Assembly (NCBI GenBank): GCA_944358255.1
Contig: CALVQQ010000005.1
Location: 1-38,751 of the forward strand
Length of the DNA: 38,751 nucleotides
Reading direction: 5' to 3'
Origin: an uncultured Bacilli bacterium
GTDB lineage: Bacteria; Bacillota_I; Bacilli_A; RF39; UBA660
Within the stretch, counting starts at the first letter, position 1, and every line of letters starts with the position of its first letter. A program made the position numbers and the translations under genes. The notes under the pieces are model-generated. The model made no database searches. It had not been told where the DNA came from and saw nothing but the letters and a program-made list of their open reading frames with translations. Shown here one piece after another: positions 16,310 through 23,958 of the stretch.

Positions 16310-17507
16310 AATAGAATTAAAAAAATATATAAAATTAACTATTTTAATATCAATAATGTTTTTGATAATAACTCCAATTATAAATACATATGAATACAAA
16401 AAATATAACCAAAACTTTAACAATAAAATTGAAGAAATAATATACATATTAAAAACAAAATATCCACTATTATCAGAAAACGAAATCATAACAATTTTAA
16501 ATCAAGAAAGCAAAGAAACATTCACATTTAAAAAATATGGATTAAATACTGATAAAGAAGCGATTTTAATTGATAACTATAAAACATATAATAAATTTTT
16601 ACTAATAAATACTGCCATAACAATAACATTTCTCATTATAATAACGACAGTATTCTTCATATATAATAGAAAAAAAGAAAAAAATATAAATGAAATCATA
16701 GAATATATAAAACAAATAAATAAAAGAAACTATGAACTTAAAATAGATTCTATTTCTGAAGATGAATTATCTATATTAAAAAATGAAATATATAAAACAA
16801 CCATAATGTTAAAAGAAATAGCAGAAAATTCAAAAAATGATAAACAAAATTTAAAAAAATGTTTAGAAGATATATCGCACCAAATAAGAACACCATTAAC
16901 TAGTATTATAATAATGCTTGATAATATTATAGAAGATCAAAAAATGGATGAAAAAACGAAAAATAACTTTATACGAGAAATAAAGCGTAATATTTTAAAT
17001 ATAAACTTTTTAGTAGAAAATTTGTTGAAATTATCTAAATTTGATTCTAACACAATTGAATACAAAAAAGAAAATACAATTTTAGCAAACATAATACAAA
17101 ATTCCATAAAGAATGTATCAACATTATGTGATTTAAAAAATATAAAAATAATAGTGAAAGGAGAAGAAAATACAAAAATATTATGCGACTTTAAATGGCA
17201 AGTAGAAGCAATAACAAATATATTAAAAAATTGCATAGAATATTCTGAAGAAAATCAAAAAATATATATTGAATATAGTCAAAATAACGTATATACTAAA
17301 GTTACAATTAAAGATTTTGGAGAAGGAATTTCAGCTAAAGATTTACCAAACATATTTGATAGATTTTATAAAGGCAAAAATTCGAGCATGAATAGCATAG
17401 GAATTGGGTTGGCATTATCAAAATCAATATTAGAAGAAGATAATGGTAATATAAATGTGACCTCATCAAATAAAAGTACAGTTTTTACAATAAAATATTA
17501 TAAATAA
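16299..17507 (+). CDS. sensor histidine kinase
   Basis: A 402-residue membrane kinase. Two helices (about 10-30 and 98-121) bracket a short external sensor segment of roughly 65 residues; a HAMP-like linker follows. The HisKA motif E-D-I-S-H-Q-I-R-T-P-L has H194 as phosphorylation site. The ATPase domain has an N-box (N-I-L-K-N-C-I-E-Y), D-F-G-E-G-I, F-D-R-F-Y-K-G and G-I-G-L-A. The sensor loop is small, so the signal may come from the membrane or from the ABC permease, as in Bce systems. The start overlaps the regulator gene. Confidence 0.94.
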   Translation: MKNKIELKKYIKLTILISIMFLIITPIINTYEYKKYNQNFNNKIEEIIYILKTKYPLLSENEIITILNQESKETFTFKKYGLNTDKEAILIDNYKTYNKFLLINTAITITFLIIITTVFFIYNRKKEKNINEIIEYIKQINKRNYELKIDSISEDELSILKNEIYKTTIMLKEIAENSKNDKQNLKKCLEDISHQIRTPLTSIIIMLDNIIEDQKMDEKTKNNFIREIKRNILNINFLVENLLKLSKFDSNTIEYKKENTILANIIQNSIKNVSTLCDLKNIKIIVKGEENTKILCDFKWQVEAITNILKNCIEYSEENQKIYIEYSQNNVYTKVTIKDFGEGISAKDLPNIFDRFYKGKNSSMNSIGIGLALSKSILEEDNGNINVTSSNKSTVFTIKYYK

Positions 17508-17517
17508 AGGAGAAAAA

Positions 17518-18153
17518 ATGTTAGAAAATATTTTTGTATTAACACACAGTTCTATAAAAATTAAGAATAGCAAAACTATTTATTTTGATCCATTTAAAAT
17601 AGATAAAAACTATAATGATGCAGATTACATATTCATAACACACAGTCATTACGATCATTATTCAGAAGAAGACATAAAAAAAGTTAGAAAAAAAGAAACA
17701 AAAATTATTATAACATCAGATTTAAAAGAAAAAGTAAAAGAACTTGGTTTTGAAAATTCAAATATAATCATTGTCACTCCAAACGAAAAATACATAATTG
17801 ACACATTGAAGATAGAGACCATACCAGCATATAACAATGAAAAACAATTTCACCCAAAATCTAATAACTGGGTAGGATACATAATAGAAATTAATGGCGA
17901 AAAGTATTACATAGCTGGAGATACAGACATTACAGAAGAAAACAAGAGTATAAATTGTGACGTGGCATTTTTACCAATTGGTGGAACATTTACAATGAAT
18001 TATGAAGAAGCAGCCAAACTTACTAACATAATAAAACCAAAAATAGTAATACCAATACACTATGGTAGCATAGTAGGGAATAGAGAAGATGCAGAAAAGT
18101 TTATAAAGTTAATTAATAAAGATATTAGATGTGAAATAAAATTAAAATGGTAA
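17518..18153 (+). CDS. MBL-fold metal-dependent hydrolase
   Basis: A 211-residue metallo-beta-lactamase-fold protein. T-H-S-H-Y-D-H at 41-47 is the H-x-H-x-D-H metal motif. A central A-G-D-T-D supplies the bridging aspartate, and I-P-I-H-Y-G near the C-terminus gives the last histidine. Similar proteins are annotated as UlaG/YtkL-like hydrolases of unknown substrate. AAAGGAG precedes the ATG, 10 bases after the kinase stop, so it may be read from the two-component transcript. Confidence 0.85.
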   Translation: MLENIFVLTHSSIKIKNSKTIYFDPFKIDKNYNDADYIFITHSHYDHYSEEDIKKVRKKETKIIITSDLKEKVKELGFENSNIIIVTPNEKYIIDTLKIETIPAYNNEKQFHPKSNNWVGYIIEINGEKYYIAGDTDITEENKSINCDVAFLPIGGTFTMNYEEAAKLTNIIKPKIVIPIHYGSIVGNREDAEKFIKLINKDIRCEIKLKW

Positions 18154-18163
18154 GGAAATAATT

Positions 18164-18811
18164 ATGAAAAATAGCAAAGTTGAAAAATATTGCCTATTAT
18201 TTACAATATTCATATTTGGAAGTTTTATTGGATTTATTTTAGAGAATTTCTATGTAATCATAATAAAAAATGGATATTTATTAAGAAGGAGTTTAATATA
18301 TGAACCACTTATACCAATCTATGGGATAGGTGCTTTAACAATGTATTTTCTATTAAAAATTAAGCAAAAAGAAAATAAATATTTAATACTTAAAATATTT
18401 ATAATAGGTTTTATAGCTGGAAGTACAGTAGAATATATTTGCTCATACATGCAGCAAAATATATTTGGAACCATATCGTGGGATTACTCAAAAAAAATGT
18501 TTAATTTAAATGGCAGAATTAATTTGTTTCATTCTATTCTATGGGGATTATTGGGAATACTATTTTACTATTTAATCTTGCCAATGATTGAACAAATTAA
18601 CATAAAAAGCAAAAAAGTCAAAGTACTTTTAGTAATAATATCTTGCATTTTTGTAATTGATTGCACAATTTCAGCGTTAGCCTGTTACCGACAAAAAGAA
18701 AGAAGAGAAAACTCAATTGCAAGTAATAAAATAGAAGTCTTATTAGATAAACATTATCCAGACGAATTTTTAAATAAAGTATACAATCATGCCAGAATTC
18801 CTAAAAATTAA
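18164..18811 (+). CDS. CmpB-like putative ABC transporter permease (ABC_trans_CmpB family)
   Basis: A 215-residue membrane protein with about five or six helices. Family hallmarks are visible: an N-terminal helix ending in G-F-I-L-E-N-F-Y; the loop R-R-S-L-I-Y-E-P-L-I-P-I-Y-G-I-G-A; a helix ending in E-Y-I-C-S-Y; then W-D-Y-S and a N-G-R-I-N-L segment before the next helix. The family name implies transport but the function is not established. AAGGA precedes the ATG, 10 bases after the MBL gene. A new promoter follows, so this closes the transcript. Confidence 0.82.
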   Translation: MKNSKVEKYCLLFTIFIFGSFIGFILENFYVIIIKNGYLLRRSLIYEPLIPIYGIGALTMYFLLKIKQKENKYLILKIFIIGFIAGSTVEYICSYMQQNIFGTISWDYSKKMFNLNGRINLFHSILWGLLGILFYYLILPMIEQINIKSKKVKVLLVIISCIFVIDCTISALACYRQKERRENSIASNKIEVLLDKHYPDEFLNKVYNHARIPKN

Positions 18812-18850
18812 TGAAAAAATTGTGATAAATATTTACTAGAAAATTTAAAA

Positions 18851-18859
18851 TGATACAAT
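18851..18859 (+). promoter_or_regulatory. extended -10 promoter of the second ABC operon
   Basis: TGATACAAT, a TGnTAnAAT box with a weak -35 (TTTACT) around 18832. It lies 32 bases before the ATG at 18892; AAAGGAGG is the ribosome binding site. Confidence 0.5.
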
Positions 18860-18891
18860 ATAGTTAAGAATAACGCCTAAAAGGAGGACCT

Positions 18892-19593
18892 ATGTCATAC
18901 ATAAAAGTTGAAAATTTAACAAAAGAATATACAATGGGAGAAATAAAATTACTTGCAGTAGATGACGTATCATTTGAAATAAGCGAAGGAGAACTTACAG
19001 TAATTTTAGGCCCAAGTGGTGCTGGGAAAACAACGATTTTAAACATACTTGGTGGAATGGACACTCCAACGAGTGGCAGCATCATAATTGATGGAAAAGA
19101 CATATCAAAATACAACAACAAAGAGCTAACGTATTATAGAAGAAACGATATAGGATTTGTTTTTCAATTCTACAATTTAGTACAAAATTTAACAGCACTT
19201 GAAAATGTAGAATTAGCAAGCCAAATATGTAAAGATACAATTCCAGCAAAAGAGGTTTTAGAAAAAGTTGGCCTTGCAAAAAGAATGAACAACTTTCCTA
19301 GTCAACTATCCGGAGGAGAACAACAACGTGTCGCAATTGCAAGAGCAATCGCTAAAAAGCCAAAACTATTACTATGTGATGAACCAACAGGAGCATTAGA
19401 TTCTATAACTGGAAAAAAAGTATTAGAAGTTTTACAAGACATAGGCAAAAAATACAACATAACTGTAGTAATTATTACACATAACCAAATAATATCTCAA
19501 ATGGCAAATAAAGTCATAAAAATGAAGAATGGAAAAATAAGCGATTTAATCATCAACAAAAAGCCAAAAGATATTAAGGAGATTGATTGGTAA
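18892..19593 (+). CDS. ABC transporter ATP-binding protein, MacB/LolD type
   Basis: A 233-residue ATPase. Walker [10 protein letters not shown] at 40-48; Q-loop in F-V-F-Q-F-Y-N-L; signature [10 protein letters not shown]; Walker [13 protein letters not shown]; switch histidine in I-T-H-N. It is a paralogue of the ATPase at 12256 with a C-terminal lysine-rich extension of about 15 residues. Strong AAAGGAGG site. The stop overlaps the permease start (TAATG), so the two make one exporter. No sensor genes are attached here. Confidence 0.93.
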   Translation: MSYIKVENLTKEYTMGEIKLLAVDDVSFEISEGELTVILGPSGAGKTTILNILGGMDTPTSGSIIIDGKDISKYNNKELTYYRRNDIGFVFQFYNLVQNLTALENVELASQICKDTIPAKEVLEKVGLAKRMNNFPSQLSGGEQQRVAIARAIAKKPKLLLCDEPTGALDSITGKKVLEVLQDIGKKYNITVVIITHNQIISQMANKVIKMKNGKISDLIINKKPKDIKEIDW

Positions 19594-22547
19594 TGGGGTT
19601 ACTATTTAAAAACAGCATAAAAAAAATATTTAAATCTTTTGGAAGATTTATATCTATTTCAGTGATAATCATGCTTGGAACCGGATTTTTCCTTGGGTTA
19701 AAAGAGTCAACACCAGGGATGTTTTATACTGCGGATAAATACTACGATGATAGCAAATTAATGGACTATAAAATAACTAGTACATATGGCTTGACTGATG
19801 AAGATATAGAATCATTAAAAAATTTAGAAAATGTTAAAGAAGTAATAGCAACATACTCATTAGATACAATGGCAAATGGTAGTTCTATAAGATTACATGC
19901 CATAGAAAATGAAGTTAACAAAGTAAAATTAATAGATGGACGTATGCCAGAAAACAACAATGAATGCGTTGCTGACAGCAACAAATATCAAGTAGGCGAC
20001 ATACTAGCCTTTGACGAACCAAGTGAATACCTAAACATCAATGGATGTGAAGTAGTTGGAACAATAAATTCAGCATTATATATATTCAGTAGTTATGGAA
20101 TATCAAATAGTGGAGATGGAAAACTAGAATCATTTGCATTTATACCAAGAGAAGCATTTAATTATGAATACTACACAGAAAGTTATATAATTGCAAAAGG
20201 AACAGAAGAAACAAATTCATATGAAAACGAATATAACGAAAAAGCAAATGAATTATATGAAGAATTAATCTTATTAAAGCCCATACGAGAATCAATAAGA
20301 TACGAAGAGATAATGAAAGAAGCTTACGATGAAATAACAAAAATACAAAATGAACTAAATGAAGAGATAGCAAAAAATCAAAACAAATTAAATGAAGCAA
20401 AACAAGAACTCGATGAAGGACAACAAATATTAAACAAAACAAAAGAAGAAACATTAAACACAATAAACAAAAACTATAACGATCTTATCAACAACAAAGA
20501 GACTATAGTAAATGAATTAAAAAACAATAACATTGAAGTAAACGAACTTGGAACGACAATAAACATTTTAAATCAAACAATAACAACGCTTAAAGAACAA
20601 CTCAATTTAATAGGGCCAGAAACAGAAGAATATAAAAATTTAGAATTACAAATAAATGCATTAGAAACACAATATAATAGTTTAATAGAAATAAACACAA
20701 ACTTAACAAAAATTGAAAAAGGAATAAAAGAAATCGAACAGGAAAAATACAATTTTGAAATCAAAATTCAAGAAGAACAAGACAAATTAGATGAAGGCTA
20801 TGAAGAATATTATAGTGGAGTTAACGAATTAGAAAATGCAAAAAAAGACGCAGAAGAACAAATTAACAAAGCAAAACAAGAACTAGAAGAAATTGAAAAA
20901 CCAGTTTGGTATTTATTAGACCGAAACGATAACACTGGATACCAAAATTACAAAGACGATGCAGAAAAAGTAGAAGCAATTTCTAAAATATTACCAGTTT
21001 TCTTCATTATAATTGCCTTACTTATGTGTTTAAATACACTTAGTAGATTAATAGAAGAAGAAAGAACAGAAATAGGAATACTACAATCAAACGGATTTAG
21101 TAAAACAAGAATTATTTCAAGCTACCTATACTATGTACTCACATCGTCAATAATAGGAATATTAGTCGGAATATTCCTAGGTTATCAAGTTATATCAAAA
21201 TTAATATATGGTGTTTTTACAGCAAATTACTATTTACCAGAATATATAGTAGTTGTAAATCCAATTACACTATGTACAATAATTATTTTTACTTTATTCT
21301 TAATGATAATGGTAACTGTTATAGCGTGCAGCAAAGAACTAAAATGCAAACCAGCAGATTTACTAAGACCAAAAGCGCCAAAATCAGGAAAGAAAATATT
21401 TGTAGAAAGAGTAAATTTCATATGGAATAAATTTAGCTTTATGAGTAAAATAACTACTAGAAATTTATTTAGATACAAAAAAAGAATAATAATGACAATT
21501 TTAGGTGTATCAGGATGCACTGCATTACTATTAACAGGATTTGGACTAAACGACAGCATAAATATAATTTCAAAAATACAATATCAAGACATAATAAAAT
21601 ATGACAAAATGATAACATTAAAAGACGAAGTAGAAACAATAGATGAAAAAATAGAAAATCTATTTAATCAAAACAACATATCAAACTATTTATTAATTAA
21701 CCAAAATACATACACATATAAACATGATGGAAAAGAAGAAACTGTATATTTAATCGTGCCAAATAATGTAAACGAACTAAATAATTACATATCATTAAAA
21801 AGCACAGAAACAGAAGAAGAAGTAACTTTATCAGATGATGGAGTAACAATAACTAGTCAAATGGCAGACCAATTAAATGTTGATGTTGGAGAAAACATAA
21901 GTATAAGAAATAGTGACAATGAACTAATAATAATGCGAGTTGATAACATCATTTATAACTATGTTTCGCACTATATATACATAAGCCCAAATTACTACGA
22001 AAAAATATTTAACATTGAACCAAAATACAACAACATTTTAATAAACGGAAATATAACAAGCGATATCGAGTTAGAAGATTACAATATGTATCTAATTACA
22101 AAGACTAGTGAAATAGAAGACACATTTGATGATTTAATAAAAAATATCAACAAACTAATCGTATTAGTTATAGTATGTGCATCATTATTAGCATTTGCAG
22201 TATTATATAACCTAACAATAATTAATGTAACAGAAAGAAAAAGAGAAATTGCAACATTTAAAGTTTTAGGTTTTAACAGTAAAGAAATATTTATATTTAT
22301 ATATAGAGAAACATTTGTACTAACAATATTTGGCTCACTATTAGGTTTAATATTAGGCGTATTTTTGCATAGATTCGTAATTTACACAGCACAGACAGGA
22401 AGTGTACTTTTCCTATATAATATAGAATGGTACAGTTACGTAATATCTGTAATAATAACAGTAATATTATCTTTAATAGTACAATTAATAATAAATAAAA
22501 CTATAAAGAAAATAGACATGATAGATTCATTAAAATATGTAGAGTAA
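19593..22547 (+). CDS. FtsX-like ABC transporter permease with long periplasm-side coiled coil
   Basis: A 984-residue permease. The first helix is at about 15-35. A folded external region follows, and then a striking 200-residue coiled-coil segment (about 245-445), rich in E, K, N and Q with heptad spacing. Next come three helices of the first FtsX block (about 470-600), a linker with P-A-D-L-L-R-P-K-A-P, a helix near 640, a second external domain and a final FtsX block. FtsX/MacB-type exporters of Bacillota often carry such coiled-coil stalks. I take the ATG at 19593, sharing one base with the ATPase stop; a TTG at 19587 is possible. The substrate is unknown. Confidence 0.88.
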   Translation: MGLLFKNSIKKIFKSFGRFISISVIIMLGTGFFLGLKESTPGMFYTADKYYDDSKLMDYKITSTYGLTDEDIESLKNLENVKEVIATYSLDTMANGSSIRLHAIENEVNKVKLIDGRMPENNNECVADSNKYQVGDILAFDEPSEYLNINGCEVVGTINSALYIFSSYGISNSGDGKLESFAFIPREAFNYEYYTESYIIAKGTEETNSYENEYNEKANELYEELILLKPIRESIRYEEIMKEAYDEITKIQNELNEEIAKNQNKLNEAKQELDEGQQILNKTKEETLNTINKNYNDLINNKETIVNELKNNNIEVNELGTTINILNQTITTLKEQLNLIGPETEEYKNLELQINALETQYNSLIEINTNLTKIEKGIKEIEQEKYNFEIKIQEEQDKLDEGYEEYYSGVNELENAKKDAEEQINKAKQELEEIEKPVWYLLDRNDNTGYQNYKDDAEKVEAISKILPVFFIIIALLMCLNTLSRLIEEERTEIGILQSNGFSKTRIISSYLYYVLTSSIIGILVGIFLGYQVISKLIYGVFTANYYLPEYIVVVNPITLCTIIIFTLFLMIMVTVIACSKELKCKPADLLRPKAPKSGKKIFVERVNFIWNKFSFMSKITTRNLFRYKKRIIMTILGVSGCTALLLTGFGLNDSINIISKIQYQDIIKYDKMITLKDEVETIDEKIENLFNQNNISNYLLINQNTYTYKHDGKEETVYLIVPNNVNELNNYISLKSTETEEEVTLSDDGVTITSQMADQLNVDVGENISIRNSDNELIIMRVDNIIYNYVSHYIYISPNYYEKIFNIEPKYNNILINGNITSDIELEDYNMYLITKTSEIEDTFDDLIKNINKLIVLVIVCASLLAFAVLYNLTIINVTERKREIATFKVLGFNSKEIFIFIYRETFVLTIFGSLLGLILGVFLHRFVIYTAQTGSVLFLYNIEWYSYVISVIITVILSLIVQLIINKTIKKIDMIDSLKYVE

Positions 22548-22549
22548 AA

Positions 22550-22858
22550 ATGAACAAAGAAATTTATAAACTATTATTAACAATACCTAAAGGTAAAGTA
22601 ACCACTTATAAAGAAATAGCTATTAAACTAGGAAATAAAAACCTATGTAGACATGTAGGAAATGTACTACACAAAAATCCTAACGAAAGCAAATATCCAT
22701 GTTATAAAGTAGTAAGTAGCAATGGAAAACTTAGTAACAATTATGCCTTTGGAGGAATAGAAAAGCAAAAAGAAAAACTAGAAAAAGAAAACATTAAAGT
22801 AACAAATGGCAAAGTAGATTTAAATAAATACATATATAAATTTAATAGTAATAACTAA
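22550..22858 (+). CDS. MGMT-family DNA alkyltransferase-like protein
   Basis: A 102-residue protein equal to the C-terminal DNA-binding domain of O6-alkylguanine-DNA alkyltransferase. G-K-V-T-T-Y-K-E-I-A opens the helix-turn-helix, C-R-H-V-G-N-V-L carries the arginine-finger position, and Y-P-C-Y-K-V-V is the active-site motif. The acceptor cysteine is kept, unlike ATL proteins where it is Trp or Ala, but the usual P-C-H-R reads P-C-Y-K. Small stand-alone members like this are common and their activity varies. It starts two bases after the permease stop without a good ribosome binding site, suggesting translational coupling. Confidence 0.85.
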   Translation: MNKEIYKLLLTIPKGKVTTYKEIAIKLGNKNLCRHVGNVLHKNPNESKYPCYKVVSSNGKLSNNYAFGGIEKQKEKLEKENIKVTNGKVDLNKYIYKFNSNN

Positions 22859-22886
22859 AACAATTAAAATATTTTAATCAAACACA

Positions 22887-22915
22887 TTGACAAATAAATG
22901 TACGCGTTATAGAAT
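22887..22915 (+). promoter_or_regulatory. sigma-A promoter of the HAD-MBL-priA unit
   Basis: TTGACA (22887-22892), 17-base spacer, TAGAAT (22910-22915). It is among the best matches to consensus in the window. A 16-base perfect AT-only palindrome lies just upstream at 22863-22878. Confidence 0.75.
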
Positions 22916-22933
22916 TGAAATAAGGAGGCAAAA

Positions 22934-23416
22934 ATGAAAGAACTTTATATTGATTTTGATGGCGTAATTTTAGACACTATACCTCATTTATATCAAGCCG
23001 CAGACGAAGCAGGAAGAGAAAGAAGTGATTCAAAATTTTACGAAACGTTTGATTTTAAAAAAATATTAAAAGATGAGAATATATTAAATGATAGCATAAA
23101 TTGCATACAAAAAATAATAGACAGTGAAAAATTTAGTGTTGCAGTATTGACACATATACATTCATTACAGGAAGGAATAGATAAAGTTGAATATATTAGA
23201 AAATATTTTAAAGACATTACAATAATACTAGTTCCAAAGAAAATTTCAAAAACAAAAATGATTCATACCGAAGGAGCAATATTAATAGATGATTATGCCC
23301 ATAATTTGAGGGAATGGGAAAGTGAAGGCGGAATCAGCGTTAGATTTTCTCAAAAAAGAAATGGAAAGGGTTTTTTAGTAGTTGATAAATTAGATCAAAT
23401 AATAGACATGTTTTAA
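22934..23416 (+). CDS. HAD-superfamily phosphatase, 5'(3')-deoxyribonucleotidase-like
   Basis: A 160-residue HAD protein. Motif I is D-F-D-G-V-I at 7-12 (nucleophile D7, general acid D9). A motif II-like threonine occurs in V-L-T-H, a lysine in K-K-I-S-K-T-K, and the motif IV acids in I-L-I-D-D-Y-A-H-N. The small size and the D-D-Y-x-x-N form fit the 5'-nucleotidase (NT5C-like) group. AAGGAGG is 7 bases upstream of the ATG. The next gene follows after 8 bases, so an operon with the MBL gene and priA is likely. Confidence 0.78.
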   Translation: MKELYIDFDGVILDTIPHLYQAADEAGRERSDSKFYETFDFKKILKDENILNDSINCIQKIIDSEKFSVAVLTHIHSLQEGIDKVEYIRKYFKDITIILVPKKISKTKMIHTEGAILIDDYAHNLREWESEGGISVRFSQKRNGKGFLVVDKLDQIIDMF

Positions 23417-23424
23417 GGAGTAAA

Positions 23425-23958
23425 ATGAAAGTAGAAACAATAGTAGTAGGACCATTAGACACAAATTGTTATATAATAGAAAAACAAAATGATTGTTTAA
23501 TAATAGACCCAGGTGATGAATTTGAAAAAATAAACAAATACATAACCTATTCCAAATTAAATGTAAAAGGTATATTAATAACACATTATCATTTTGATCA
23601 CATTCAAGCATTATATAAATGCGTGAATACTTTTGAGTGTCCCATTATTGACTACAAAAACAAACAAAAAATTCTGGACTTTAACTATGAGATAATAGAA
23701 ACAAAGGGGCATCATTTCAGTTCAGTTACATTTTATTTTAAGCAACTCAATTCAATGTTTGTTGGAGATTTAATATTTAAAGGTAGCATTGGAAGAACAG
23801 ACTTAGAAGGGGCCAATGAAGAAGAAATGATAAATAGCCTTAAAAAAATAATAAAATTTGATGAAAATATAAAAATATATCCAGGTCATGGACCAAGTAC
23901 ATATCTAAACGAAGAAAAAAAGACAAATCCATATTTAAAAGTGGAGAATTACTTATGA
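23425..23958 (+). CDS. MBL-fold hydrolase, glyoxalase II-like (YqgX-type)
   Basis: A 177-residue metallo-hydrolase. T-H-Y-H-F-D-H at 53-59 supplies the two-metal motif; G-H-H-F-S-S-V gives another histidine; F-V-G-D-L-I-F carries the bridging aspartate; and Y-P-G-H-G-P the last histidine. It is close to the short glyoxalase II-like proteins of Bacillota (YqgX), shorter than the usual 205-210 residues. AAGGAG precedes the ATG. The stop overlaps the priA start by four bases (ATGA). Confidence 0.85.
   Translation: MKVETIVVGPLDTNCYIIEKQNDCLIIDPGDEFEKINKYITYSKLNVKGILITHYHFDHIQALYKCVNTFECPIIDYKNKQKILDFNYEIIETKGHHFSSVTFYFKQLNSMFVGDLIFKGSIGRTDLEGANEEEMINSLKKIIKFDENIKIYPGHGPSTYLNEEKKTNPYLKVENYL

Noticed and set aside
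22863-22878. Sixteen-base perfect palindrome ATTAAAATATTTTAAT as an operator
   Set aside because: It contains only A and T in a very AT-rich genome, so chance is likely; no second copy at another promoter was noticed.
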